Origin: Ramlibacter cellulosilyticus
GTDB taxonomy: Bacteria; Pseudomonadota; Gammaproteobacteria; Burkholderiales; Burkholderiaceae_C
DNA: 64,000 nt
Direction: 5' to 3'
NCBI RefSeq assembly: GCF_014297465.1
Contig: NZ_JACORT010000009.1
Location: 1 to 64,000, forward strand
How positions within the stretch are numbered: position 1 is the stretch's first letter; every line of letters starts with the position of its first letter. The notes under the pieces were generated by a model, which was not told where the DNA came from, searched no databases, and saw nothing but the letters and a program-made list of their open reading frames with translations. The translations under genes were made by a program, and so were the position numbers. Positions 27,676-39,970 of this stretch are shown here, piece by piece.

Positions 27676-29130
27676 TCAGCACTCCTCGGACCAGCAGAAG
27701 CCGTCGCGCGCGATCATGGCGCTCGACGCGCTGGGGCCCCACGTGCCGGCCGCGTACGGGCGCGGGCCGCGCGCGTCGCCGGCCCAGTGTTCCATGATGG
27801 GCTCCACCCAGCGCCACGCCGCCTCCTGCTCGTCGCTGCGCACGAAGAGATTCAGGCGCCCGGCGATCACGTCCAGCAGCAGGCGTTCGTACGCGCCGAC
27901 GCGCTCGGAGCCGAAGCGCTTGTCGAAGTCCAGGTCCAGGTGCACCGGCGCCAGCACCGGCCCGTTGCGCCGCGACTCCTGGCCTTGCGCCAGCATGTGC
28001 AGCTGCAGGCCGTCGCGCGGCTGCAGGTTGATCACGAGGCGGTTCCAGCTGCCCGGCGGCGTCTCGTAGATCGCGTGCGGCGCTTCGCGGAAATTCACCA
28101 CGATGTGGGCTTCGCGCGCGGCCAGCCGCTTGCCCGTCCGGATGTAGAAAGGCACGCCGGCCCAGCGCCAGCTGGAGATCTCCGCGCGGAGGGCCACGAA
28201 GGTCTCGGTGCGGCTGTCCGGGTTCACGCCCGGCTCCTCGCGGTAGCCGGGCACTTCGCGCCCGCCCACGTTGCCGCCCGCGTACTGCCCGCGCACGACG
28301 TGCTGGTCCAGCATCATCGGCGTCCAGCGCTGCAGCGAACGCAGCACCTTGAGCTTCTCGTCGCGGATCGCGTCGGCATGAGCGTTGATCGGCGGCTCCA
28401 TGGCCAGCGCGCACAGCAGCTGCAGCGCGTGGTTCTGCACCATGTCGCGCAGTGCGCCCGTCTTGTCGTAGAAGGCGCCGCGCTTCTCCACGCCCAGGTC
28501 CTCGGCGATGGTGATCTGGATGTTGGAGATGTGTTCGCGCCGCCACACCGGCTCGAACAGCGCGTTGCCGAAGCGCATGGCGAACAGGTTCTGCACGGCG
28601 GGCTTGCCGAGGTAATGGTCGATGCGGAAGATCTGCCGCTCGCTGAACGCGCGGCGCACCGCCTCGTTGATCTCGCGATTGGACGCGAGGTCGTGCCCCA
28701 GCGGCTTCTCCAGCACGAGGCGCGTGTTGGGCCGGTTCAGCCCCGAGGCCGCGAGTTGCTGGCACACTCGCGTGAAGAGGTCGGGCGCCGTCGCGAGGTA
28801 CATCACCACCGTTTCCGCATGCCGCTCGCGCAGCATGTGGGCCAGCCGGCCGTAGTCGGCGGGCTGCGACAGGTCCAGCCGCAGGAAGTGCAGCAGCCCG
28901 GCGAAGCGGTCGAACTCCTCGGGCGTGGGGCGCTTCGCGAGCTCGACGTCGTCGAAGCGCGAGCGGATCAGGTCGCGGTACTGCGCGTCGCTCAGGTCGT
29001 CGCGCGCCACGCCGATGATGCGGCCGCCCGCGGGCAGCGTGCCGTGGCGGAAGGCCTGGAACAGCGCGGGCATCAGCTTGCGCCATGCCAGGTCGCCGGT
29101 GCCGCCGAAGAGGACGAGGTCGAAGCTCAT
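27676..29130 (-). CDS. zwf: Glucose-6-phosphate 1-dehydrogenase
   Basis: This 484-residue enzyme oxidises glucose 6-phosphate to 6-phosphogluconolactone with NAD(P). The Rossmann motif LFGGTGDLAWRKL is at the N-terminus, the active-site signature FRIDHYLGKP at about 170, and EKPLGHD just before. The start MSFDLVLFGG at 29130 fits the family and leaves the operator-like site at 29162 upstream; the ATG at 29160 would place that site at the codon itself. It is divergent from tal. Confidence 0.95.
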   Translation of the reverse strand: MSFDLVLFGGTGDLAWRKLMPALFQAFRHGTLPAGGRIIGVARDDLSDAQYRDLIRSRFDDVELAKRPTPEEFDRFAGLLHFLRLDLSQPADYGRLAHMLRERHAETVVMYLATAPDLFTRVCQQLAASGLNRPNTRLVLEKPLGHDLASNREINEAVRRAFSERQIFRIDHYLGKPAVQNLFAMRFGNALFEPVWRREHISNIQITIAEDLGVEKRGAFYDKTGALRDMVQNHALQLLCALAMEPPINAHADAIRDEKLKVLRSLQRWTPMMLDQHVVRGQYAGGNVGGREVPGYREEPGVNPDSRTETFVALRAEISSWRWAGVPFYIRTGKRLAAREAHIVVNFREAPHAIYETPPGSWNRLVINLQPRDGLQLHMLAQGQESRRNGPVLAPVHLDLDFDKRFGSERVGAYERLLLDVIAGRLNLFVRSDEQEAAWRWVEPIMEHWAGDARGPRPYAAGTWGPSASSAMIARDGFCWSEEC

Positions 29131-29161
29131 GTTCTTGTTGTGCACGGTTGGATGGCCCATC

Positions 29162-29174
29162 GTAACTTAGTTTC
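29162..29174. promoter_or_regulatory. Candidate HexR operator, zwf-proximal
   Basis: GTAAC-TTA-GTTTC is a near-palindrome of 13 bp, 32 bp upstream of the zwf ATG. With the second site it fits GTAAY-TTM-GTTWC. HexR is encoded in the same operon. Assignment is by position and symmetry only. Confidence 0.5.
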
Positions 29175-29219
29175 ATTATCTGAGGACCGCTCCCCGACGG
29201 TGGGCTCGACGAGCGGTGT

Positions 29220-29232
29220 GTAATTTCGTTAC
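29220..29232. promoter_or_regulatory. Candidate HexR operator, tal-proximal
   Basis: GTAAT-TTC-GTTAC, 50 bp upstream of the tal ATG and 58 bp from the zwf-proximal site. HexR sites in other proteobacteria are short AT-centred palindromes with TGTAAT-like arms, which this resembles. Confidence 0.55.
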
Positions 29233-29281
29233 TGCACCGCGGGCTGCCCCGAGCGGGCGCCGCGCCGCCGATAATGGACCC

Positions 29282-30226
29282 ATGAACCAACTGGACGCCC
29301 TCAAGCAGTACACCACGGTCGTCGCCGACACGGGCGACTTCAACCAGCTCGCGCACTACCACCCGCAGGACGCGACGACGAATCCCTCGCTGATCCTGAA
29401 GGCCGTGCAGAAGCCGGAGTACGCGCACCTGCTGCAGGAGACGGTGCAGCGCTTCCGCGGCAAGCCGATCGACGAGGTCATGGACCGCCTCATCGTCCGC
29501 TTTGGTACCGAGATCCTGAAGCTGGTTCCCGGCCGCGTTTCCACGGAAGTGGACGCGCGACTGAGCTTCGACACCGAGGCCACCTACAGCCGCGGCGAGC
29601 GCCTCATCGAGCTGTACCAGGCCGAGGGCGTGCCGGTAGACCGCGTGCTGATCAAGGTGGCGTCCACCTGGGAGGGCATCCAGGCGGCGAAGAAGCTGCA
29701 GAAGCGCGGCATCAACACCAACCTCACGCTGCTCTTCTCGTTCTGCCAGGCCGTTGCCTGCGCGGAAGCGGGCGTGCAGCTGATCTCGCCCTTCGTGGGC
29801 CGCATCTACGACTGGTACAAGAAGAGCGCCGGCGCGTCCTGGGACGAGGCGGCGAACGCCGGCGCGAACGACCCTGGCGTGAAGTCGGTGCGGCAGATCT
29901 ACCTCTATTACAAGCACTTCGGCATCCCCACCGAGGTGATGGGCGCGAGCTTCCGCAACACGGGCCAGATCCGGGCGCTGGCCGGTTGCGACCTGCTGAC
30001 GATCAGCCCCGAGCTGATGGCGGAACTGAAGAACACCGACGTTCCCCTGCAGCGCGCGCTCGACCCGGCGCACGCGAAGGCGACGGAGATGCAGCGCGTG
30101 CAATACGACGAGCGCCAGTTCCGCTGGGCGCTCAACGAGGACGCGATGGCCAGCGAGAAGCTGGGCGAGGGCATCCGCGCGTTCGCCGCCGATGCGATCA
30201 AGCTCGAAAAGCTGATGCAGGCATGA
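29282..30226 (+). CDS. tal: Transaldolase
   Basis: This 314-residue enzyme of the non-oxidative pentose phosphate pathway has [19 protein letters not shown] (substrate region), the Schiff-base Lys in [12 protein letters not shown], and [15 protein letters not shown]. It is the TalB-like long form. Its stop overlaps the ATG of pgi, so the two are co-expressed. It is divergent from zwf-hexR. Confidence 0.96.
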   Translation: MNQLDALKQYTTVVADTGDFNQLAHYHPQDATTNPSLILKAVQKPEYAHLLQETVQRFRGKPIDEVMDRLIVRFGTEILKLVPGRVSTEVDARLSFDTEATYSRGERLIELYQAEGVPVDRVLIKVASTWEGIQAAKKLQKRGINTNLTLLFSFCQAVACAEAGVQLISPFVGRIYDWYKKSAGASWDEAANAGANDPGVKSVRQIYLYYKHFGIPTEVMGASFRNTGQIRALAGCDLLTISPELMAELKNTDVPLQRALDPAHAKATEMQRVQYDERQFRWALNEDAMASEKLGEGIRAFAADAIKLEKLMQA

Positions 30227-31761
30227 ACCGGGCGCGTTGCGACGAGACCGCGGCCTGGCGGCAATTGCAGGAGCGCTTCCGTACCCACGGCGCGGCCTTC
30301 GACCTGCGACAGGCTTTCGCCGGGGACGCCGGCCGCTTCGCCCGCTTCGGCCAGCAGGCGCCGCACGTCTTTGCCGACCTGTCCAAGAACCTGGTCGACG
30401 CCGGCATCGAAGACCTGCTGCTGGCGCTCGCGCGCGAGACCGGCGTGGAGGCGTACCGCGACGCGATGTTCGCCGGCGAGCGCATCAACCACACGGAGAA
30501 CCGCGCGGTCAAGCACTGGCTGCTGCGCGCGCCGCGCGATGCGGCCGACCCGGATTCCGTCGCCGTGCACGAGACGCTGGATGCGATGCTCGCGTTCGCC
30601 GAGGGCGTGCGCGCGGATGCGCAGATCACCGACGTGGTGAACATCGGCATCGGCGGCTCGGACCTCGGCCCGCAGATGGTCGTCGCGGCGCTGGAGGCGT
30701 CCAACCGCACCGGCAAGCGCTTCCACTTCGTCTCCAACATCGACGGCCACGAGCTGGACGCGGTGCTGCAGCGCCTGCGCCCCGAAGGCACGCTGTTCCT
30801 GGTCGCCTCCAAGACCTTCACGACGCTGGAGACGATGACCAACGCGCGCTCGGCGCGCGCCTGGTTCGGGCAGCAGGGCGGCCGCGACGTCGCGCGCCAT
30901 TTCGCCGCGCTCACCACCAACGTGGAAGCCGCGCGCGAGTTCGGCATCACCACCACTTTCGGCTTCTGGGACTGGGTGGGCGGCCGCTATTCGCTGTGGT
31001 CGGCCATCGGCCTGCCGATCGCCATCGCCATCGGCGCCGAAGGCTTCCGCGAGCTGCTGGCCGGCGCGCATGCGATGGACACGCACTTCCGCACCGAGCC
31101 GCTCGCGCGCAACCTGCCCGTGCGCCTCGGCCTGCTGGACGTCTGGTACCGCGACTTCCACGGCTTCGGCAGCCGCAGCATCGCGCCGTACCACGGCGCG
31201 CTGCGGCGCCTGCCCGCGTACCTGCAGCAACTGGAGATGGAGAGCAACGGCAAGAGCGTGGACGCGCAAGGCCGGCCGGTCGGCTTCGGCACTTCGCCCG
31301 TGCTGTGGGGCGAGCCGGGCACCAATGGCCAGCACGCGTACTTCCAGATGCTGCACCAGGGCACGGACCGCGTGCCGGTGGAGTTCATTGCCGTGAAGCA
31401 GCCGTCGCATGCGCTGCCCGGGCACCACGACCTGCTGCTGGCGAACGCGCTCGCGCAGGCGCAGGCGCTGATGCAGGGCAAGGCGGACCCCGGCGGCCAC
31501 CGCAACTTCGCCGGCAACCGGCCCAGCACCTTCTTCCTGCTGGACGCGCTCACGCCGGCCGCGCTCGGCGCGCTGGTGGCGCTGTACGAGCACCGCGTGT
31601 TCACGAGCGGCGCCGTGTGGGGCATCGACAGCTTCGACCAGTGGGGCGTGGAGCTGGGCAAGGTGCTCGCGACCGATCTCGCGAAGCGGCTCGCCTCCGG
31701 CGACGTGCAGGGGCTGGACGCGTCCACCGCCGGACTGGTGCAGCGGCTGCGCGGCCGCTGA
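30223..31761 (+). CDS. pgi: Glucose-6-phosphate isomerase
   Basis: This 512-residue enzyme interconverts glucose and fructose 6-phosphates. The signature blocks are present: [28 protein letters not shown] (signature 1), [18 protein letters not shown] with catalytic Glu/His, and a C-terminal [19 protein letters not shown]. It is shorter than the E. coli enzyme (549), as in many betaproteobacteria. It is coupled to tal by a 4-nt overlap. Confidence 0.97.
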   Translation: MNRARCDETAAWRQLQERFRTHGAAFDLRQAFAGDAGRFARFGQQAPHVFADLSKNLVDAGIEDLLLALARETGVEAYRDAMFAGERINHTENRAVKHWLLRAPRDAADPDSVAVHETLDAMLAFAEGVRADAQITDVVNIGIGGSDLGPQMVVAALEASNRTGKRFHFVSNIDGHELDAVLQRLRPEGTLFLVASKTFTTLETMTNARSARAWFGQQGGRDVARHFAALTTNVEAAREFGITTTFGFWDWVGGRYSLWSAIGLPIAIAIGAEGFRELLAGAHAMDTHFRTEPLARNLPVRLGLLDVWYRDFHGFGSRSIAPYHGALRRLPAYLQQLEMESNGKSVDAQGRPVGFGTSPVLWGEPGTNGQHAYFQMLHQGTDRVPVEFIAVKQPSHALPGHHDLLLANALAQAQALMQGKADPGGHRNFAGNRPSTFFLLDALTPAALGALVALYEHRVFTSGAVWGIDSFDQWGVELGKVLATDLAKRLASGDVQGLDASTAGLVQRLRGR

Positions 31762-31900
31762 ACCGGCCCGGGAGGACCGCCGGGCGATCGGGATCACCCC
31801 GGGCGCTCCTGCCGAGCTGGGATGCGGGGTATAGTTTGCCTTGCATTTGTACCCATCGATCTGCGCGCGCCAGCCGCTCGCAAACGGCGCGCATGACAGC

Positions 31901-32287
31901 ATGAGCAAGACAAGGATCCCCGACGAGGTCCGCCGCTTCATCCTGACGAGCATCCCCTCCGTGCCTTATCTCGAGGCACTGCTGCTGCTGCGGGCCGAGT
32001 CCGCGCGGCCCTGGGACTCGTTCAGGCTGGCCGGACGCCTCTACATCGGCGAAGGCCAGGCACTGGAGCTGCTGCAGTCCATGCAGCAGGCCGGCGTCAC
32101 GCGCCGCCTGGACGACGGCACCTTCGTCTACGGCCCGGCGCAACCCGAGCTGAACGCACTGATCGACGAGCTGGCGAACACGTATTCGCAGGACCTCGTC
32201 GGCATCACCGACCTCATCCACTCCCGCATCGACAAGAGGGCACAGAAGTTCGCGGACGCCTTCCGCTGGAAGAAGGAGGGCGAGTGA
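31901..32287 (+). CDS. Conserved hypothetical protein, possible winged-helix
   Basis: This 128-residue soluble protein starts at MSKTRIPDEVRRFIL. The central part (YLEALLLLRAESARPWDSFRLAGRLYIGEGQALELLQSMQQAGVTRRLDDGTFVYG) has the helix-turn-helix-wing rhythm of a DNA-binding winged helix; the C-terminus is helical and charged. A TATAGT -10-like box at 31830-31835 may start this operon, which continues with two small membrane proteins. No family name is certain. Confidence 0.7.
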   Translation: MSKTRIPDEVRRFILTSIPSVPYLEALLLLRAESARPWDSFRLAGRLYIGEGQALELLQSMQQAGVTRRLDDGTFVYGPAQPELNALIDELANTYSQDLVGITDLIHSRIDKRAQKFADAFRWKKEGE

Positions 32288-32547
32288 TGGCTTCGTTGAT
32301 CTACGCGCTGTGCGCGCTCACCAGTTTCACCTGCCTCGTGCTGCTGTGGCGCAGCTACGTGGGCACCGGTTCGCGGCTGCTGTTCTGGAGCGCCGCCTGC
32401 TTCCTGCTGCTGACCACCAACAACGTCCTGCTGGTGCTGGACAAGATCGTCTTTCCCGTGGAGGTCGATCTCTCGATGTGGCGCCTGGTGTCCGCGCTCG
32501 CGGCCGTGGTGCTGCTGCTGTTCGGCCTGATCTGGGAGGAGGACTAG
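32287..32547 (+). CDS. Small membrane protein (DUF5985-like), first of pair
   Basis: This 86-residue protein has three hydrophobic helices (about 3-22, 30-50, 62-82) and ends in acidic WEED. Its ATG overlaps the upstream stop (TGATG); a GTG one codon earlier is possible. It resembles the paired small inner-membrane proteins usually found with a winged-helix-like partner in Burkholderiales. Function is unknown. Confidence 0.7.
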   Translation: MASLIYALCALTSFTCLVLLWRSYVGTGSRLLFWSAACFLLLTTNNVLLVLDKIVFPVEVDLSMWRLVSALAAVVLLLFGLIWEED

Positions 32548-32805
32548 ATGGAACAACTGATCATGGGAGCCATCGCGGCAGGTTCCATGTTCGCCGGCCT
32601 GTTCTTCTTCCGCTTCTGGCACCAGACGCGCGACCGCTTCTTCCTGTTCTTCGCCGGCTCCTTCTGGCTGGAGGCGCTGAACCGGATCGCGCTGACGGTG
32701 GTGGACCATGCGAACGAGCAGGAGCCCCTGTTCTACGTCGTGCGCCTCATCTCCTACGGGTTGATCCTGGCCGCCATCTGGCAGAAGAACCGGGGCAAGC
32801 GCTAG
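32548..32805 (+). CDS. Small membrane protein (DUF5985-like), second of pair
   Basis: This 85-residue protein starts immediately after the previous stop. It has three helices and the patterned motif FFFRFWHQTRDRFFLFFAGSFWLEALNR, characteristic of this small-protein family, and a basic C-terminus. Its position next to the ECF sigma gene may link it to envelope stress, but that is inference. Confidence 0.72.
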   Translation: MEQLIMGAIAAGSMFAGLFFFRFWHQTRDRFFLFFAGSFWLEALNRIALTVVDHANEQEPLFYVVRLISYGLILAAIWQKNRGKR

Positions 32806-32869
32806 TCCGTTGACCCCGCGCCGCGGCCGGACTTGAATCCGCCCGGTGCTTTGTCGCGTACCGTCGGGC

Positions 32870-33460
32870 ATGGACCCTTCCAACGACCCGCGGCTGATCG
32901 AGCTGCTGGACCGCGTGGCCACCGCCACGCTGCCGCTGCCTTCCAGGGAACAGGCCTTCCAGGCCTTCTACGACCTCACCTGCTCCAAGATGTACGGCCT
33001 CGCCCTGCGCGTGGTGGGCAACCGGGACTGGGCCGAGGACGTGCTGCAGGAAGCCTACCTGCAGGTGTGGCGCACGGCGGGGACTTACCGCAGCAGCCTG
33101 AGCCCGCCGCTCGCCTGGGTCGGCATCGTCGTGCGCAGCCGCGCGCTCGACTTCCTGCGCCGGCGCAACAGCGAACGCGCCGACGCCGCGCTGGAACTCG
33201 ACGACGCGATGGCCGAGACGCTTCCCGGCGACGCGGCCAACCCCATGGACACCCGGCAGGCCAGCGAAGCCGCCTGGGCACTCCACGAGTGCCTGCGCAA
33301 GCTGGAGGGCAAGCAGCGCGAGGTGGTGAGCCTCGCGTACCTGCGCGACCTGAGCCACGGCGAACTCGCGGAGCAGCTGCGGCTGCCGCTCGGGACCGTG
33401 AAGACCTGGATCCGCCGCGGCCTCGAGCAGCTGCGCGGCTGCATGTCGCGTTTCGCCTGA
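32870..33460 (+). CDS. ECF RNA polymerase sigma factor
   Basis: This 196-residue sigma factor has region 2 (FYDLTCSKMYGLALRVVGNRDWAEDVLQEAYLQVW) and region 4 (LRDLSHGELAEQLRLPLGTVKTWIRRGLEQLR), with no region 1 or 3. The start MDPSNDPRL at 32870 follows family alignment. It is followed after 9 nt by a gene for a RskA-type anti-sigma factor, the usual SigK/RskA arrangement. Confidence 0.92.
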   Translation: MDPSNDPRLIELLDRVATATLPLPSREQAFQAFYDLTCSKMYGLALRVVGNRDWAEDVLQEAYLQVWRTAGTYRSSLSPPLAWVGIVVRSRALDFLRRRNSERADAALELDDAMAETLPGDAANPMDTRQASEAAWALHECLRKLEGKQREVVSLAYLRDLSHGELAEQLRLPLGTVKTWIRRGLEQLRGCMSRFA

Positions 33461-33469
33461 GGAGGACCG

Positions 33470-34183
33470 ATGGACCCGATGCGATCCCCCGAACGCGCCG
33501 ACCGGCTCGCCGCCGCCTATGCGCTGGGCAGCCTGCGCGGCGGCGCGCGCCGCCGCTTCGAAGCCGCCGCGCGCCAGAGCCCCGCGCTGCGCGCGCACGC
33601 CATCCTCTGGCAGGAGCGACTCGCCGCCATGACCGAACTGCAGCCGGAAGAACAGCCCAGCCCCAACGTCTGGCGCCGCATCGCGATCGCGCTGCGCAGC
33701 GAGACGCAGCCCGCGCCGCCGACACCCGCGCGCCGCGTGGGCTTCTGGCGCGGCGCGGCGCTGTCCGGGGCGTTCGCGGCGCTGGTCGCGTTCATGCTGG
33801 CCGGCTACCTCGGCTCGCAGCTCACGCAACTGAGCGCCGCGCCGGAGATCCGCTACGTTTCCATGCTGGAGGACGACCGCTCCGCGCCGGCGATGCTGGT
33901 CACCTTCGATGCGCGCCATGGCACGCTGACGCTCAAGCGACTGGGCACCTTCCAGGAAGGCCCCGACCGGTCGCTGCAGCTGTGGGCCCTGCCCCCTTCG
34001 GGCGGGCCGCAATCGCTGGGCGTGCTGGCAGCGGGCGGCTCCGTGACGCTGCCGGCCGGCGAAGGCCAGGTGCGCCAGGTGCCGGCACTCGCGATCAGCC
34101 TGGAGCCGCGGGGCGGCGCGCCGGCGGGCAGCGGCCCCACCGGGCCGGTGCTGTTCAAGGGGGCGTTGCTGCCGACGACATGA
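33470..34183 (+). CDS. RskA-type anti-sigma factor
   Basis: This 237-residue protein has a cytoplasmic N-terminal anti-sigma domain (DRLAAAYALGSLRGGARRRFEAAARQSPALR, WQERLAAM), one transmembrane helix (ALSGAFAALVAFMLAGYL, near 103-120) and a periplasmic RskA/anti-sigma-K domain (RSLQLWALPPSGGPQSLGVL). It would hold the upstream sigma factor at the membrane until a signal triggers release. Its 3' end overlaps the opposite-strand flavin-type gene by 29 nt. Confidence 0.9.
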   Translation: MDPMRSPERADRLAAAYALGSLRGGARRRFEAAARQSPALRAHAILWQERLAAMTELQPEEQPSPNVWRRIAIALRSETQPAPPTPARRVGFWRGAALSGAFAALVAFMLAGYLGSQLTQLSAAPEIRYVSMLEDDRSAPAMLVTFDARHGTLTLKRLGTFQEGPDRSLQLWALPPSGGPQSLGVLAAGGSVTLPAGEGQVRQVPALAISLEPRGGAPAGSGPTGPVLFKGALLPTT

Positions 34184-34640
34184 GCTGCGCGTACTGCGCA
34201 CCCGTAAGGGAACCCGCCTGGGCGAAGCCCCCGACGAAGCGCGCGGAGCGCGGCACGATGCGGAACAGCGAGAAGTCGCCGAAGCCGAACATGGGTTCGC
34301 TCGCCGGAAAGCGCGCGAGGTAGGCCGCGCGGGCTTCGGCATAGCCGGAGGCATCGGTCCCCAGCGGATGCGCCGCGCCCTGCAGCGTGGCGCGCGGCAC
34401 CGCCTGCGCCGGCGCGTCGGGTGACCGCTCGCCCAGCACCATCACGCTCACGCCCGCGTGCTCCTCCATGTCGCGCGTGTGCGTGGCGAGCCGGCTCACG
34501 TGCACGACGAGGGCGCCGTCCGCCAGCAGTGCGTACGGCACCATCGACACGAAGGGCTCCCCCTTGTGCAAGGTGCCGAGCGCGGCGATCTCCTGCCGTT
34601 GCAGCAGCTCGCGCAAGGCTTGCGACTGGTGTGCATCCAT
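34155..34640 (-). CDS. Pyridoxamine 5'-phosphate oxidase-fold protein (HugZ-like)
   Basis: This 161-residue split-barrel flavin/heme-binding-fold protein has ALGTLHKGEPFVSMVPYALLADGALVVHVSRLATHTRDMEEHAGVSV, the conserved first half of the family, and EPMFGFGDFSLFRIVPRSARFVGGFAQA at the end, close to HugZ-type heme-utilisation proteins. Substrate is unknown. It stands alone, antisense at its 3' end to the anti-sigma gene. Confidence 0.82.
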   Translation of the reverse strand: MDAHQSQALRELLQRQEIAALGTLHKGEPFVSMVPYALLADGALVVHVSRLATHTRDMEEHAGVSVMVLGERSPDAPAQAVPRATLQGAAHPLGTDASGYAEARAAYLARFPASEPMFGFGDFSLFRIVPRSARFVGGFAQAGSLTGAQYAQLMSSAATPP

Positions 34641-34693
34641 GGCGGCACCTTACCGCAGGTGCGCGGCGTCCGCTTCCCCGCCACAATCCGCCC

Positions 34694-35302
34694 ATGCCCC
34701 ATCCCTTCCAGTGCCGCTGCGGCGCGCTGCGCGGCGAGATCACCCACACGCAGCACGCCGTGCGCGCGGCCTGCTACTGCCGCGACTGCCAGGCCTATGC
34801 GCACGTGCTGGGGCAGGGCGCGCAGGTGCTGGATGCGAACGGCGGCACCGAGGTGGTCGTCACGCAGGCCGCGGACGTGCACCTCACGCAGGGACGGGAC
34901 CAGCTGGCCTGCCTGTCGCTCTCGCCGCGCGGGCTGCTGCGCTGGTATGCGCGCTGCTGCGACACGCCGATCGCGAACACGCCGCGGGACTGGCGCCTGC
35001 CGTACGTGGGCATGGTGCACAGCTGCCTGCACCAGCCGCGTCCGCTGGAGCACGCCTTTCCGCGCGTGCAGATGCGCGTGAACACGAAGGGCGCGCACGG
35101 CACGCCGCCCGCGTCTTCGCGCGTGGCCGGCGCCCTGCGTTTCCTGGGCACCGCCTTGCGCCTGTTCGCGGCGCGCGTGCGCGGCACTTATCGCACCACC
35201 CCCTTCTTCGACGGCCAGGGGCAGCCGGTAGCGGCCGTGCACGTCGTGGACCGGCAGGCGCTGCAGGCCGCCCGCGCACGGGCGGCTGCGGTCCCGCACT
35301 GA
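34694..35302 (+). CDS. DUF6151/GFA-like zinc-binding protein
   Basis: The 202-residue protein has paired Cys motifs (FQCRCGALRGEI, CYCRDCQAYAH, RCCDTPIANTP) that form the zinc sites of the Mss4/GFA fold. A C-terminal amphipathic region (LRFLGTALRLFAARVRGTYRTTPFF) follows. GFA proteins bind glutathione, but activity is unproven for this subgroup. It is divergent from the HugZ-like gene. Confidence 0.75.
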   Translation: MPHPFQCRCGALRGEITHTQHAVRAACYCRDCQAYAHVLGQGAQVLDANGGTEVVVTQAADVHLTQGRDQLACLSLSPRGLLRWYARCCDTPIANTPRDWRLPYVGMVHSCLHQPRPLEHAFPRVQMRVNTKGAHGTPPASSRVAGALRFLGTALRLFAARVRGTYRTTPFFDGQGQPVAAVHVVDRQALQAARARAAAVPH

Positions 35303-35427
35303 GCCGCGCGCAACGCGACAGCGCGACGTTCGTCACGTCGTTGCGCCAGGCATGTAGGACGACGCCTATAGTCGCGCTGCACAGGCAGGACAGCAGTGGA
35401 TACTCGGCAGCCTTCCCGAAAGTCGTC

Positions 35428-39138
<3,711 letters not shown>

Positions 39139-39141
39139 GCG

Positions 39142-39453
39142 CTAGCGCTTGCGCTGGTTGCGCACGCCGGTGAAGGGATCGAGCTCGTCGAGCTGGCTGG
39201 CGCCCGTGTCGCGCACCTGGATGCGGGAGGAGGGCGCGAGGTCCTGCATCTGGCTGTCCAGCGCCGTCATCGAGTCTTCCCACATGCTCCAGTCGGCTTG
39301 GGTGTTGCCTTCGGCGACGACCTCGGGCAAGGGGGCTGCAGCGACTGGCGCGTCGGCCGCGGGGTCGGGCCGCGCGGGGCGCAGGGCAGTCTTCGGCCTC
39401 GGCTTGCGTGCCGCCGCCGGTGCGACTTCCTGGCGCTTGAACCACTTGAACAT
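39142..39453 (-). CDS. Hypothetical protein, Ala/Pro-rich
   Basis: This 103-residue soluble protein starts MFKWFKRQEVAPAAARKP, has a Pro/Ala-rich middle and a conserved-looking C-terminus (DWSMWEDSMTALDSQMQDLAPSSRIQVRDTG, DELDPFTGVRNQRKR). GGAG precedes the ATG. It ends 4 nt from the convergent kinase gene. No family was recognised. Confidence 0.6.
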   Translation of the reverse strand: MFKWFKRQEVAPAAARKPRPKTALRPARPDPAADAPVAAAPLPEVVAEGNTQADWSMWEDSMTALDSQMQDLAPSSRIQVRDTGASQLDELDPFTGVRNQRKR

Positions 39454-39590
39454 CGGGGGTCTCCACGGCCGGACTGCGCCGGGCCGGCGCGCGCGCTGTG
39501 GCGGCTTGGGTCTTGGTTCCTGCTCCCCTGCCGGGCATTCTGGTCGGCGGGACGGGCGCGTCAAGAGGGGTATCCGGGTCCCTTGCCTCC

Positions 39591-39687
39591 ATACTCTTGA
39601 TGGGAGTATCCTGCATATACTCCTATTGCGAGTTATCTCCGCATACTCGTTATCGGAGTAAAATCCGTTTACCACCCGTTCGAGTAC
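39591..39687. promoter_or_regulatory. Four regularly spaced HipB-type operators
   Basis: Palindromes ATACTC-N7-GAGTAT start at 39591, 39617 and 39643, and a degenerate fourth (TTACCA-N7-GAGTAC) at 39669. The spacing is exactly 26 bp each time. They end 8 bp before the hipB ATG, over an AT-rich promoter. Four HipB operators upstream of hipBA are also known in E. coli, with a different half-site. Strong autorepression is expected. Confidence 0.8.
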
Positions 39688-39694
39688 CAGCGCC

Positions 39695-39967
39695 ATGGAC
39701 TATCCCTTGCTGACCACGATGCAACTCGGGCACGTCCTGCAGTCGGCGCGCAAGCTGCGCGGGCTCACCCAGGCCGAAATGGGGGAGCGCCTGGCCCTGA
39801 GCCAGAAGCGGATCTCCGCGCTCGAGCGCAATCCCGGCAGCATCACCGTGGAGCAGTTGCTGGGTCTCTGCAGCGCGCTGGGGCTGGAACTGACGATAGC
39901 GCCGCGAACGACGCCCCCGATGGCTGCCAAGGGCGCGCGCGCGCCGCGCAGCAAGGTGGAGTGGTAG
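39695..39967 (+). CDS. hipB: HipB-like antitoxin, XRE-family repressor
   Basis: This 90-residue protein has a helix-turn-helix at about 10-62 (LGHVLQSARKLRGLTQAEMGERLALSQKRISALERNPGSITVEQLLGL), a family-typical beta-strand (LELTIAPR) and a short disordered basic tail. It neutralises HipA and represses its own operon through the operators just upstream. hipA follows after 3 nt. Confidence 0.9.
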   Translation: MDYPLLTTMQLGHVLQSARKLRGLTQAEMGERLALSQKRISALERNPGSITVEQLLGLCSALGLELTIAPRTTPPMAAKGARAPRSKVEW

Positions 39968-39970
39968 CCC

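Noticed and set aside
34387..35427. N-terminal extension of the hybrid kinase
   Set aside because: The frame is open upstream but overlaps the GFA-like gene in another phase and the translation is Arg/Ala-rich; the conserved protein begins at 35428.
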